Shown here: positions 10,264 through 19,545 of the stretch, in pieces
Numbering within the stretch: position 1 is the stretch's first letter
Layout: each line of letters begins with the position of its first letter
NCBI RefSeq assembly: GCF_014284195.1
Contig: NZ_JACOGC010000001.1
Span: 124,001-188,000 of the forward strand
Source of the DNA: Cognatundibacterium griseum
Lineage (GTDB): Bacteria; Pseudomonadota; Gammaproteobacteria; Burkholderiales; Burkholderiaceae_D
Reading direction: 5' to 3'
DNA length: 64,000 nucleotides
Made by a program: the position numbers and the translations under genes
Notes under the pieces: generated by a model
The model's database searches: none
What the model saw: only the letters and a program-made list of their open reading frames with translations
What the model was told of the DNA's origin: nothing

Positions 10264-11085
10264 ATGCTCACAACGCCGCAATTGCACAGTTATCTGGATC
10301 GTCTTTCCTGTCAGGGAGATCTGCGCCCCGGTCTGCCTTTGTTGACCCGTTTGCATCAGGCGCATCTGCAGCAGATTCCGTTTGAGAATCTGGATATCCG
10401 GCTTGGCATTCCGATCAATCTTGCACCGGATGCCTTGTTTCAGAAGATTTTGAACGACCGCCGTGGCGGGTTTTGCTACGAACTGAATTACGCATTCAGT
10501 CTGCTGCTGACCCAGCTTGGGTTTCAGGTACGCCTCATTGCTGCGGAGGTATATAACGGACACGGTTATGGCCCCGCATTCGATCATTTACTGCTTGTGG
10601 TCGGGCTGGAAGACGGCTGCTGGATTGCCGACGTTGGCTTTGGCGACTGTTTCCGCACCCCGCTACGGATAGGTGGGGAGGGTATCGTTGAACTGAAAAC
10701 CACTTATTCGTTACAGCAGGATCCGGATAGGCGCTGGGTGCTGTATCAGGCCCGGGAAAGGCAGCCGCTGCAACCACAATACCGGTTTGCGCTGCAAGGC
10801 TATGAGCTGACGGCTTTTTTACCCATGTGCCGGTACCAGCAGACCTCACCTGATTCCCACTTCACCCAGAAATCGATTTGTTCTGTTGCCACGCCGCAAG
10901 GCCGGATCAGCCTGTCGAACGATAAATGCATCGTGACTACAGACGGCCGCCGGCAGGTATCGGGTCTGCACAATGCGGCAGAGTATCGCACCGCGCTGCA
11001 AACTCATTTCAAAATGACGCTTCCTCCGGATGCGCGCATAGACCGCCTGTTATCACATGCCCGCCAGTTACCCCCACTTAACTAA
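10264..11085 (+). CDS. Arylamine N-acetyltransferase
   Basis: This enzyme of the NAT family transfers acetyl groups from acetyl-CoA to arylamines or hydrazines in the cytoplasm. The 273-residue protein has the catalytic triad in its usual context: Cys71 in RRGGFCYELN, His108 in FDHLLL and Asp123 in WIADVGFGD. The N-terminal HLQQIPFENLDIRLG is also typical. The ATG at 10264 is preferred to an in-frame ATG at 10108, because only from 10264 does the protein match the family start; the upstream extension looks random. The physiological acceptor is unknown. It appears to be a single-gene unit. Confidence 0.92.
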   Translation: MLTTPQLHSYLDRLSCQGDLRPGLPLLTRLHQAHLQQIPFENLDIRLGIPINLAPDALFQKILNDRRGGFCYELNYAFSLLLTQLGFQVRLIAAEVYNGHGYGPAFDHLLLVVGLEDGCWIADVGFGDCFRTPLRIGGEGIVELKTTYSLQQDPDRRWVLYQARERQPLQPQYRFALQGYELTAFLPMCRYQQTSPDSHFTQKSICSVATPQGRISLSNDKCIVTTDGRRQVSGLHNAAEYRTALQTHFKMTLPPDARIDRLLSHARQLPPLN

Positions 11086-11386
11086 ATGCTATATTTTCTC
11101 CAAGAAAAAGTGTTGGTATATCAAAAAGCCCAGACAGGTTCCACGTGCAGTAAAGGCATAGCAAATTTAAAACAATTTTACAATCTTGTTTGCTGTTGAA
11201 ACTTCAGGTACATTGTCATAGATGCCAGTACTTTCTGTAGTATGGCAACAAAAGCCGTGGCAATTAACGACAAGTAGAAACAATTAATTGCATTTCAAAA
11301 ACATTTTTTTGAAGAAATATTTCTTAAGCAGGTTAAAATTTGTGCAAATCATTTTCACGAATTGACCTCACGGACAATTCATTGCT
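11086..11386. other. AT-rich intergenic region
   Basis: This region of about 300 bases is AT-rich and has no gene. A possible hairpin (TTCAAAAA paired with TTTTTGAA at about 11294-11313) lies about 75 bases before the next gene. It presumably carries the promoter of the GGDEF/EAL gene, but no clear operator is visible. Confidence 0.4.
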
Positions 11387-14230
11387 TTGTTTTCTCATGG
11401 GATCTTTGCAGAATTGGTACGTTTTATTCAAAAACTCTATCGAGGGTGGCTGACCCGGGGAATTTATACCCGGTTATTTACTCCCGTTCTGCTGTTGCTA
11501 CTGGCCGCAGCAGGGCTGCGTTATGAATTACTGATCCGCAACGAGCTGCGCGATGTCCGGCAGCAGATTCAGGTGCAGTCCATTTATCTGGCCCGCATGC
11601 TGAGTCCGGAGCTGCTGCAAAAAACCAGAGATCACGACAGCGCAGGCATCACCACGCAACTGCAGCAGGAGCTGCAGGCTGACCAGAACCTGCAGGAATT
11701 GGTCTGGCAATATCAGCGCACCCGGCTGAGTGCAGTGCAACCGCAACCGGTCAGCCCGCAGGCGCCGGCCTGGTTCGTGTCAATACTGAAATTTCCGGCG
11801 ACCCTGGAATACCGCGCCACCATGCCAAAAGATCCGGCGGCCACGCTGGAGGTGACATTTAACACGGCAGAGGCGATCAACCGGATCTGGCGCAAGATCG
11901 TGATCCAGCTCGCTATCTCAGGGGTATTGATCTGCCTGATTTATCTGCTCATGGGGTTTGTGCTGCGTGCTAATGTGCAGAGCCTGCGTCGCCTGGTGGA
12001 GGTGACAGAACAATTTAAGCATGGCGACTATACCGCCCGCCTTTCTGCCTCAGGGACCATGGAGGCGCGCGCGCTGGCACAGAGTTTCAATGATATGGCA
12101 GAAGAAGTGCAGAAACTGCTGTCCACTTTGCAGCAGCGTCAGCGCGAGCAGAGCGAACAATTGCACTTTACCTGGCAGGTGTTGACTGCCTTGCCGATAC
12201 CGACATTTTTCAGTGATCAGCACGGACGCTGCCGCGGCGTGAACCCGGCCTGGTGCCAGATGTTTGACATGCCGCAAAAAGAGGCGGTTGGCCGGTCAAT
12301 GCGCGAATTATTATCGTCTGCTGACATCAATGGCGACCTGACCGCGCTGACCGGGCAACCCGAAGGCGTACGCGGTACGGAAGTGCAGATCTCGCGGCAG
12401 GGGCAGACGGTCGTTGCGCTGTATTACCAGGCGACATATACCAGCGTCGACGGGGAATACGCCGGTACGATCGGTTCGCTGGTCGATATCAGCGAAAGAA
12501 AAAAAGCCCAGGCAGCGCTGGCGGAACAAAAAGACCGGGTCGAAACCACGCTCGATTCGATTGGCGATGGCGTCATCAGCTGCGATGCCAACGGCCAGAT
12601 ACTGACACTGAACCGGGCCGCGCGTCAGCTGACCGGCTGGCATCAGCATGAAGCCGAATCCCGCGCCTTGCATCAGATTTTTGCGCTGGCAGATGCCAAA
12701 CAGGCGGCAGCCCTGCGCCAGTTCATCACCCAGGTGCCAACGCAGAGCGGATCGTACCAGGCCAGTAACCTGATTCTGCTGACCCGCTCCGGCCGTCAGC
12801 TCGATATCGACCTGACCGCTGCGCCAACCAGACAAAAAGACAACGCGGTGCGCGGCTGTGTGCTGGTTTTCCGTGACCTCAGCGAAACCCGGCATCTGCT
12901 GCGCCAGATCAGCTGGCAAGCCGGCCATGATTTGCTGACCGGCTTGCCGAACCGCGCTTCTCTCAGTGAGCATTTCCAGCAGGCGATGCAAGCCGCGCAG
13001 GAAAAGCAGCAAATGCTCGCTGTGTGCCTGATGGACCTCGATCATTTTCAGGCAGTCAACGAGCGTTATGGACAGGAGTTTGCAGACAAGCTGTTAAAGC
13101 AGGTTGCTGAAAGACTCGAACGTTACGTCGGTCAGGACAACCCGGTTGCCCGGCTGGGCGGCGATGAGTTTGTCGTCTTGTTGCAGAATCAGTCCGATAC
13201 CGGCCAGATTCAGACCAGCCTGTCCGGATTGCTGACAGAACTGGGCAAGCCTTACGAGATTGACCAGCGCCAGACCACGATGACCGCCAGCATCGGCGTT
13301 GCCGTGTATCCGCAGGATGAACACAGTCCGGATGTGCTGCTGCGCTATGCCGATCAGGCGATGTACCAGGCCAAGATCAGCGGCCGCAATAAATTCCATC
13401 TGTTCGACGCGCAAAAGGATGAAGAAGTCAGAACCCGGCATAACCAGCGCGCGCGCATCCGCGAAGCGTTGCTGAAAGACGAGTTTGAACTGTATTACCA
13501 GCCGAAGCTGAACATCCGTGAGGGCAGGATTATCGGCATGGAAGCCCTGATCCGCTGGAATCATCCCGAGCGCGGCGTGGTCGGGCCGATGGAGTTTTTA
13601 CCGCTGGTTGAGTACAGCAATCTGATTATCGATATCGGCAACTGGGTGATTCATCAGGCCTTGCAGCAACTGAGCGAATGGCTGGCGCGCGGTCACCGCT
13701 GGGTGCTGAGTGTCAACATCGCGGCACGGCATTTCCAGCACAGCGATTTTCTGGAAAACCTGCGGGCAGACCTGGCGCGTTTTCCCGATGTGCCGCCGCA
13801 ATATCTGGAAATTGAAATCCTCGAATCTGCTGCGATTCAGGATATTCAGCATGTGCGGGAAATCATGCTGGCGTGCCAGAATCTGGGTGTGCGTTTTGCG
13901 CTGGATGATTTCGGTACCGGGTATTCTTCCTTATCGTATCTCAAACGTTTGCCGGCAGATATCCTCAAAATTGACCAGAGCTTTGTGCGCGACATGCTGG
14001 ACGATCAGGATGATCTGGCGCTGATTGGCGCTATCGTCGGGCTGGCAAGTGCATTCCGGCGTGAAGTGATTGCCGAAGGCGTCGAATCTGCCGAACACGG
14101 CATCGCCCTGATGCATCTGGGCTGCGATCTGTTGCAGGGATACGGCATCGCGCGACCCATGCCGGTGAGTCAGGTGGAAAGCTGGGTGCAGCACTATGTG
14201 CCGCCCGTGCTGTGGCAGCAGAGGGCGTAA
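11387..14230 (+). CDS. Membrane GGDEF-EAL protein with PAS domains
   Basis: This is a cyclic di-GMP enzyme anchored in the inner membrane. In order it has a transmembrane helix (about residues 29-45), a periplasmic sensor region (to about 170), a second helix (about 172-195) and a HAMP linker. A short coiled coil, two PAS domains (about 260-370 and 385-500), a GGDEF domain with intact GGDEF (ARLGGDEFVVL) and an EAL domain follow. The EAL domain has EALIRW, DDFGTGYSSLSYL and KIDQSFV, so both active sites look complete. The inhibitory RxxD site five residues before GGDEF reads VGQD, so product inhibition is probably lost. The first possible start is TTG at 11387. No in-frame ATG lies before the first helix, so the exact start is uncertain. 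Confidence 0.93.
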   Translation: MFSHGIFAELVRFIQKLYRGWLTRGIYTRLFTPVLLLLLAAAGLRYELLIRNELRDVRQQIQVQSIYLARMLSPELLQKTRDHDSAGITTQLQQELQADQNLQELVWQYQRTRLSAVQPQPVSPQAPAWFVSILKFPATLEYRATMPKDPAATLEVTFNTAEAINRIWRKIVIQLAISGVLICLIYLLMGFVLRANVQSLRRLVEVTEQFKHGDYTARLSASGTMEARALAQSFNDMAEEVQKLLSTLQQRQREQSEQLHFTWQVLTALPIPTFFSDQHGRCRGVNPAWCQMFDMPQKEAVGRSMRELLSSADINGDLTALTGQPEGVRGTEVQISRQGQTVVALYYQATYTSVDGEYAGTIGSLVDISERKKAQAALAEQKDRVETTLDSIGDGVISCDANGQILTLNRAARQLTGWHQHEAESRALHQIFALADAKQAAALRQFITQVPTQSGSYQASNLILLTRSGRQLDIDLTAAPTRQKDNAVRGCVLVFRDLSETRHLLRQISWQAGHDLLTGLPNRASLSEHFQQAMQAAQEKQQMLAVCLMDLDHFQAVNERYGQEFADKLLKQVAERLERYVGQDNPVARLGGDEFVVLLQNQSDTGQIQTSLSGLLTELGKPYEIDQRQTTMTASIGVAVYPQDEHSPDVLLRYADQAMYQAKISGRNKFHLFDAQKDEEVRTRHNQRARIREALLKDEFELYYQPKLNIREGRIIGMEALIRWNHPERGVVGPMEFLPLVEYSNLIIDIGNWVIHQALQQLSEWLARGHRWVLSVNIAARHFQHSDFLENLRADLARFPDVPPQYLEIEILESAAIQDIQHVREIMLACQNLGVRFALDDFGTGYSSLSYLKRLPADILKIDQSFVRDMLDDQDDLALIGAIVGLASAFRREVIAEGVESAEHGIALMHLGCDLLQGYGIARPMPVSQVESWVQHYVPPVLWQQRA

Positions 14231-14263
14231 AAAAAAACGCACCGGACGATGCGCTTTTTTTTT
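14229..14263. terminator. Bidirectional terminator
   Basis: ACGCA and TGCGC/T form a short GC stem flanked by a run of A on the left and a run of nine T on the right. It lies between the convergent GGDEF-EAL and S46 peptidase genes and can serve both strands. Confidence 0.8.
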
Positions 14264-14314
14264 CTGGACGGATAAAACAGCGCTGACCGTGCAGCGCTGC
14301 TACCGGTACACGTT

Positions 14315-16465
14315 TTACTTTGCCGGATAACGGATCTGCATCTCCTTCAGCAGATTATCCGCATGATCGACTTCCTTCATCACCCACAGCATGTAACGGA
14401 TATCGACATGAATCGCGCGGGTGATGGCGCTGTCGAAATACCAGTCCTTGGTGATGGATTCATAAGTCGAATCAAAATTCAGGCCTGCCAGTTCGCCATT
14501 TTTATTCAACACGGCAGAACCCGAGTTGCCGCCGGTGGTATCCGCAGTTGACAGAAAATCTACCGGCACAGTACCCAGCGCAGCGTCTTTGAACACGCCG
14601 TAACGTTTTTCGCGGATCGCTGTCAGCAGATTATCCGGTGCGATGAACGGCGCTTTGCCGGTATGTTTTTCAGCGATGCCTTCCACCGTGGTGAACGGGC
14701 CTTTGCTGATGCCGTCACGCGGGCTGTAAGGGGCAACAGTGCCATAAGTCACGCGCAAAGTGGAATTCGCATCCGGGTACACCGGCTTGCCCTGCGATTT
14801 TTTCCAGTCGATCACGGCCTGCATGTATTGCGGAATCACGCGTTCCAGATTGCCATCGACTTCCTTGCGGCGGTCTTCCAGCGACATGCCGGTGTCATGC
14901 AGTTTCACCGCCAGCTGGATGAACGGATCGTCGGATTGCAAAAAGGCGCTTGCATCCTTGTTCAGCCATGCCAGCCGCTTGGCGGTATTTCCGAGTTCGG
15001 ATTGGCGGTACAGCGCAACAACCGATTCCGGCGTCGGTAACAGCAGGTCCAGACCGCGCGGCCGCAGTCTGGCATCGGTCTGGTTGTAGCGTTGCAGGGA
15101 AGCGGTATAACGCGCCTGATCCACATTCGGCAGGAAAGATTGCTCCAGCCGGTTCAGACGGGCAGTGATGAAAGACACGTCGCGCTGCTGGAATCCGGCT
15201 TTCCGCTCCGTATCCGGCTTGCTGCTTTCCAGCGCCAGCCGGTACAGCGTGCGCGCGCTTTTCAGCAGATCGCTGTTGGTGGCCACCGACCAGGCAAATT
15301 CTTCCTCGGTCAGCGCCATATCGCTGGCGATGACTGCATCCAGCTCTTTCAGCAGCGAAGTGTCGCTCCTGTTTTGCGCATACCACTGGCGGAATTGTGC
15401 GTCCTGCGCATCCCTGATGGCGGCAATATCCTTGCGGGCAAAACCTGCCAGCAAGCCCTCGGTCTTTTTCAGCCGGTTATTGATGCTTTTGACCACGCTC
15501 GCGTAGCGGACCTCGGCACTCGCATTACCACTGGTGGCGGCCGCAATGACCGACAGATCCGACTGGTAATCAGCGACCCGCGCCGGATAACTGACATCCC
15601 GCGCGAAACGGATTTCTGCCGGCAGCTTATAACGGCTGGTCGTGCCCGGATAGCCCGCCAGCAAAATGGCGTCACCATTCTTCAGACCCTGCGCCGACAC
15701 CACCAGAAAATCCCTGGACTGATAAGGCACGTTATCAGGCGAAGGGTCCGCCGGACGGCCATCCTTGCCGACATACGCGCGCAGGAAAGAAAAATCACCC
15801 GTATGGCGCGGCCATTCAAAATTATCCACCTCGCCACCGAAATTACCGATCTTGTCAGACGGCGCATACACCAGCCGCACATCGCGGATCATCATCTGGC
15901 GGATGCGGTAATACTCCAGACCGCGGTGAAAGCTGGGGACAGAGCAACGATACGCTTTATCCTGCTCGCACTCTGTAATCAGCGCCTTGATCCTGTCCTC
16001 CACATGCTCATGGCGCTGCTTGCCGGACATCGCAGGCGTGATGCCCTGCATCACCCGGGCAGTCACGTTTTCCACCTTGTCGGTGATGTACATGCGCGAA
16101 TCAGGCCCGGCCGGCAATTCTTCCGCCCGGGTTTTCGCCAGAAAGCCATCGCTGATGTAATTTTTCTCCGCTGTCGAATTGCGCTGCACCGCCCCATAGG
16201 CGCAGTGATGATTCGTCACCGCCAGACCCGATGGCGACACAAACGACGCCGAGCAGCCGCCCAGCGAAACGATCGCCGTCATCGGATGCCTGGACAGATC
16301 CGCCAGTTTTTCGGCAGGAATGGCAATGCCGATACGTTTTAACTCCGCTTTCAGCTGCGGCAACTGATGCGGCTGCCACTGCCCCTCATCGGCCAGCGCC
16401 AGCGGGCTACCGGCCAGACTCAGCCCGGCCAGCGCCAGACTCCATGCATACGATTGTTTCAACAT
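14315..16465 (-). CDS. S46 family dipeptidyl peptidase (DPP7/DPP11 type)
   Basis: This is an exported serine peptidase of family S46, which releases dipeptides from the N-terminus of oligopeptides in the periplasm or at the cell surface. The 716-residue protein starts with a signal peptide ending SPLALA. The chymotrypsin-like triad is visible as His in TNHHC (residues 84-88), Asp in the GEVDNFEWPRHTGDFSF segment and Ser648 in GNSGS (646-650). The length matches family members of about 700-720 residues. Whether it prefers hydrophobic or acidic P1 residues cannot be decided by eye. It converges with the GGDEF-EAL gene. With the M16 and M3 peptidases in the window it suggests peptide use as nutrient. 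Confidence 0.93.
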   Translation of the reverse strand: MLKQSYAWSLALAGLSLAGSPLALADEGQWQPHQLPQLKAELKRIGIAIPAEKLADLSRHPMTAIVSLGGCSASFVSPSGLAVTNHHCAYGAVQRNSTAEKNYISDGFLAKTRAEELPAGPDSRMYITDKVENVTARVMQGITPAMSGKQRHEHVEDRIKALITECEQDKAYRCSVPSFHRGLEYYRIRQMMIRDVRLVYAPSDKIGNFGGEVDNFEWPRHTGDFSFLRAYVGKDGRPADPSPDNVPYQSRDFLVVSAQGLKNGDAILLAGYPGTTSRYKLPAEIRFARDVSYPARVADYQSDLSVIAAATSGNASAEVRYASVVKSINNRLKKTEGLLAGFARKDIAAIRDAQDAQFRQWYAQNRSDTSLLKELDAVIASDMALTEEEFAWSVATNSDLLKSARTLYRLALESSKPDTERKAGFQQRDVSFITARLNRLEQSFLPNVDQARYTASLQRYNQTDARLRPRGLDLLLPTPESVVALYRQSELGNTAKRLAWLNKDASAFLQSDDPFIQLAVKLHDTGMSLEDRRKEVDGNLERVIPQYMQAVIDWKKSQGKPVYPDANSTLRVTYGTVAPYSPRDGISKGPFTTVEGIAEKHTGKAPFIAPDNLLTAIREKRYGVFKDAALGTVPVDFLSTADTTGGNSGSAVLNKNGELAGLNFDSTYESITKDWYFDSAITRAIHVDIRYMLWVMKEVDHADNLLKEMQIRYPAK

Positions 16466-16978
16466 ATTCTCCGTGGTTAGTCAAAAGCATCAACCCAAAT
16501 GGTGGCCGATACATTGCAAATGGGGCGGGTGACAAACGCTGCAAACACAGCCCGGCACCGTGCCAGAAGCCGCATCCGTCAGCGCACAGCCGCGTCGCAA
16601 CAGCGCTGCACTTGGTTCACTACTCCGCGCATTATGATCGATGGTGATGCCAGAACCAGAGTCACCGGCGCAGGAAAAGTTCCGGCCAGATGTAAAATTT
16701 GACAGATATTTTTACGACGGTAAAGAAGCCGGGAAAAATTATTTACACTGATGACGCTGCAACACGACACCGTGCATGACGCACATGTTCCACAGGGACA
16801 ATACCTGTGGATATAATTGTCAATATTAAAAAATATCGATGCAGAAACAGTATATCGGTCGCTGATATTGCCGCCCTCTGGACGAACCTTTTATGTCAGG
16901 TGGAAATGACGCGTCAGACTTACCCCAATCACCACTCAACAGCGTTACTGAAATTTAATCTCACTTAAAGGAAAAATA
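16466..16978. other. Intergenic region between divergent genes
   Basis: About 510 bases separate the divergent S46 peptidase and CAP lipoprotein genes. No gene is supported. The left half is GC-rich and the right half (about 16690-16978) is AT-rich and probably carries promoters. It contains the nested inverted repeats listed separately. Confidence 0.5.
16790..16822. repeat. Nested inverted repeats upstream of CAP lipoprotein
   Basis: CCACAGG (16790-16796) and CCTGTGG (16804-16810) are a perfect inverted repeat with a 7-base spacer. GACAAT (16797-16802), in that spacer, is mirrored by ATTGTC (16817-16822). The interlocked arrangement could be an operator or alternative RNA hairpins. It lies about 160 bases before the CAP lipoprotein start. 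Confidence 0.45.
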
Positions 16979-18033
16979 ATGAAACCGATTTATTCTTTCG
17001 CATTAGCAGGCATGACCGCCATCGTGATGACGGCGTGCGGGGGGGGGGGGGGAATAATACAGGAATAAATAACACAGGTACAGGTAATACCGGTTCCACA
17101 GGCAGCACAGGCGTGACCTGCACCGCACCACAGGTTTTGGTGAACGGTGTCTGCACCACCCCTGCCCCATCGGTCACACCTGCGAATCTGCAAACCAGTG
17201 TGCCAACGCCGACGTATGCGGCAAGCTCGGACGAACTGGCGGCTTTCAATGAAATCAATGCGATCCGCAAGCTGATTGGTCTGGGTTTGCTGGCACAGAA
17301 TACCTTGCTGGATAAATCGGCCAATAATCACATGAAATATGTGGTGGCAAACAATCCAAATAATGCTCACATTGAAGATCCATTGAAGTCCGGTTTCACA
17401 GGTGTTGCTCCAATAGATCGTGCTTCTTATATGGGCTATACTGGTTCAGTAGGCGAACTAGTAGGATTTGGTAATGGCCTCGATGCGGTCAAAGGACTGA
17501 TGAACACGATTTATCACCGGGATATTTTATTGGATCAAACAACAGAGCACGTTGGTATTTCTTTGCTTCCAACAACCACTGTGCCCGTTGCAGATGTTGA
17601 AATCGGTTCAATCAAAGGTCAACGCAATGCATCAGATTTTTTGACGACCTATCCGTTTGATGGTCAAAAAAATCTGCCATTGCAAATGGCTCTAGAAACG
17701 CCTTCACCGTTTGGAATAGCCTATACCGACTATGCAACGAAAACCAGTTCTCCGGTTGCGTTTTATAGCGCTTCTGGCACAGCGTTGATCGTTTCCAGTT
17801 TCACAGTCAGCCAAGGTGCAAATCTTCTGACGGGCAGAGTGCTGACCAGCTCCAATGATACGAACGGATTAACTCGTAAAAACGCAGCATCATGGCTTGG
17901 AATCGCACCTTTCCAGCCGAATACGACTTACACCGCCAGCTTTACCGGCACAGTCAATGGCGTTGCGGTCAGCAGGACGTGGACATTTACTACTGGCACA
18001 TCGGCGCAATTGGGTGGCGGGTCGGCACAGTAA
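16979..18033 (+). CDS. CAP-domain lipoprotein, frameshifted at a G14 tract
   Basis: The ATG at 16979, with AAAGGA upstream, opens a lipoprotein signal (MKPIYSFALAGMTAIVMTAC) whose lipid-modified Cys20 is followed at once by 14 consecutive G (17039-17052). With 14 G the frame stops at TAA shortly after. The rest of the protein (NNTGINNTG onward, to 18033) is in another frame and would be joined in phase with 12 or 15 G. The downstream part has a Gly/Thr/Asn-rich linker and a CAP (SCP/PR1-like) domain with FNEINAIRKLIGL, GELVGFG and LMNTIYHRDILLD, then a C-terminal region ending in a beta-rich segment (TYTASFTGTVNG). The bacterial CAP family is of uncertain function. The tract could allow phase variation, or it could be a sequencing error. 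Codon use in the middle part is more AT-rich than in its neighbours. Confidence 0.8.
17039..17052 (+). repeat. Homopolymer of 14 G inside a coding region
   Basis: Fourteen consecutive G directly follow the lipobox cysteine codon. Such tracts are classic sites of slipped-strand length change. The present length puts the two halves of the gene out of frame. Confidence 0.95.
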
Positions 18034-18051
18034 GGAAAACTGCAGTTGAAA

Positions 18052-18080
18052 AAAAAAGCCGGAAAAAATCCGGCTTTTTT
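18052..18080. terminator. Bidirectional terminator
   Basis: AAAAAGCCGGA and TCCGGCTTTTT form a perfect stem around a short A-rich loop, between the convergent CAP lipoprotein and bactofilin-like genes. Confidence 0.9.
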
Positions 18081-18101
18081 AATCGGAAAAACAGATTTCT
18101 G

Positions 18102-19178
18102 TTAATCCGCCAGCATTTCCCGTTTCACCCGGCGTGCCATTTCCCAGTCGAGTTCCTGATCGCGCTTTTTTTCCAGTGCGTCGATGTGGCGCAGTTTTTT
18201 GCCTTCGACAAATTCGCCCGATAAGATCAGACGCGGCTTGCTGTCGGCGGAAATCATGCCTTGCTTGGCCCAGACGGAGCGGGGCAGGTTGGAGCCGGCG
18301 AAAATGCCGTAGTCTTTGCCGCAGCTGATGCCTTTTTCGCCGATCACGGATTCACCGGCCTTGATGTATTTGGCGGCATACAGGGTGGCGCCGCTCGCGA
18401 TCCAGCGACCAGCGTGAATTTCGCCAAACAGGCTGCTGATTTCCCCTTTGGCGCGGATGCTGCCCCAGGCGCTGATGTCGCCTTGGCTGCCGATGCTGCC
18501 GGCGGCGAGATTGCCCTGACAGACGATTTCTCCGGCAAACAGGCTGCCGCCGGTCACGATGTCGGTTTCGCTGAAAACTTCGCCCTGACAGTTGCAGTCA
18601 CCGCTGACATAGACGCTGCTGGCTGCCAGATGACCGCCGACAAACTGCACTTCTGCCGCATCCAGATCATCGTCAAGCTGCAGGTTGCCCTGACAGTCGA
18701 GATCGGCGCAGGATAAATAGCCCAGCCCCTGAATATCGCCGGAGCCGCCGGGCAGTTCGCTCTGCGCATGGCGCGCCAGAATCGCCGGGTGCACCAGCAG
18801 ATCGATGAAGTTGTCTTCCGTCTTCAGTTTGCGCTGATCGAGTTCCAGCACGCGCGCCATCCATTCGGCGCTGCAGCCGGTTTTGACCAGAAACTCGACG
18901 TCGATATTGCCACCCGCATCCAGCGTCTGGCCGATGTACAGCGATTGCACCTGGATATCGCCGGTGACGGTGAGTTTGCCGAGGCAAAACACTTCTTCGG
19001 CAATCAGGTCGCCGTCAATCAGCAGATCACCCCCGACGATCAGCTGGGTCGTGATGGTGACGTCACCCAGAATGTGCACATCGCCGGTGCTGGAAAACTG
19101 CTTGCGTTTGAGCGTTTTTGCCTGAACCGGCTCAGGAGCGGCAGGCAGGCTGGCGGGAGGGGCGGCGCGTCGGGTCAT
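18102..19178 (-). CDS. Bactofilin-like polymer-forming repeat protein
   Basis: This 358-residue protein is made almost wholly of short repeats of the type GDVxIxGDVxxxxxLxVGGDL, typical of right-handed beta-helix proteins of the bactofilin/polymer-forming group. It has no signal peptide or membrane helix, so it is probably cytoplasmic. The repeats run at about 28-95 and again at 145-300. They are split by a helical, non-repeat segment at about 95-145 (SAEWMARVLELDQRKLKTEDNFIDLL), which is unusual for a simple bactofilin. The C-terminal tail is charged and helical. Assignment rests on the repeat pattern only. A scaffold role is an inference. Confidence 0.6.
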   Translation of the reverse strand: MTRRAAPPASLPAAPEPVQAKTLKRKQFSSTGDVHILGDVTITTQLIVGGDLLIDGDLIAEEVFCLGKLTVTGDIQVQSLYIGQTLDAGGNIDVEFLVKTGCSAEWMARVLELDQRKLKTEDNFIDLLVHPAILARHAQSELPGGSGDIQGLGYLSCADLDCQGNLQLDDDLDAAEVQFVGGHLAASSVYVSGDCNCQGEVFSETDIVTGGSLFAGEIVCQGNLAAGSIGSQGDISAWGSIRAKGEISSLFGEIHAGRWIASGATLYAAKYIKAGESVIGEKGISCGKDYGIFAGSNLPRSVWAKQGMISADSKPRLILSGEFVEGKKLRHIDALEKKRDQELDWEMARRVKREMLAD

Positions 19179-19545
19179 GGCAGGCTTTCATGAAAGAGGG
19201 GACGAGGGAATTTGCCCGCCATTATCCCAGACTCAGGGCGGAAATATGCGCCGATCGTGATTTTTCCGCGTTCATGGTGAACGGCTGCGCTGGCACAGGC
19301 GCCGCAGTCGGCGCTGCGCCCCACATGGCAGCTTGCAAGAATGCGAAATCAGGGGCCATCAAATTGACGCAGAACAACAGATTTTGCTTTTTTGGGCTGA
19401 AAAGCATCAGTCTCAGCAGAAATTTTGACGGAATTGGATTTTTATAACATATAATGACAATCATTCTCATTTGCTTTTATTGGTTTTAATCAGATTAACC
19501 CGGTTTCTGGCTGGTTACGGTTGATATCTTGCCTGCCATTTTTTC
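19179..19545. other. Promoter region with Fur box
   Basis: This region of about 365 bases lies between the divergent bactofilin-like gene and the di-heme peroxidase gene. No gene is supported. It becomes AT-rich from about 19380 and contains the Fur box listed separately, about 78 bases before the peroxidase start. Confidence 0.6.
19450..19468 (+). promoter_or_regulatory. Fur box before the di-heme peroxidase cluster
   Basis: TATAATGACAATCATTCTC matches 16 of 19 positions of the Fur consensus GATAATGATAATCATTATC. It stands upstream of the peroxidase gene, so the whole cluster to about 24.1 kb is probably repressed by Fur when iron is plentiful. Confidence 0.8.

Noticed and set aside
9187-10587. 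Minus-strand frame of 466 codons across the priA end
   Set aside because: It overlaps priA and the acetyltransferase gene, both of which have complete motifs.
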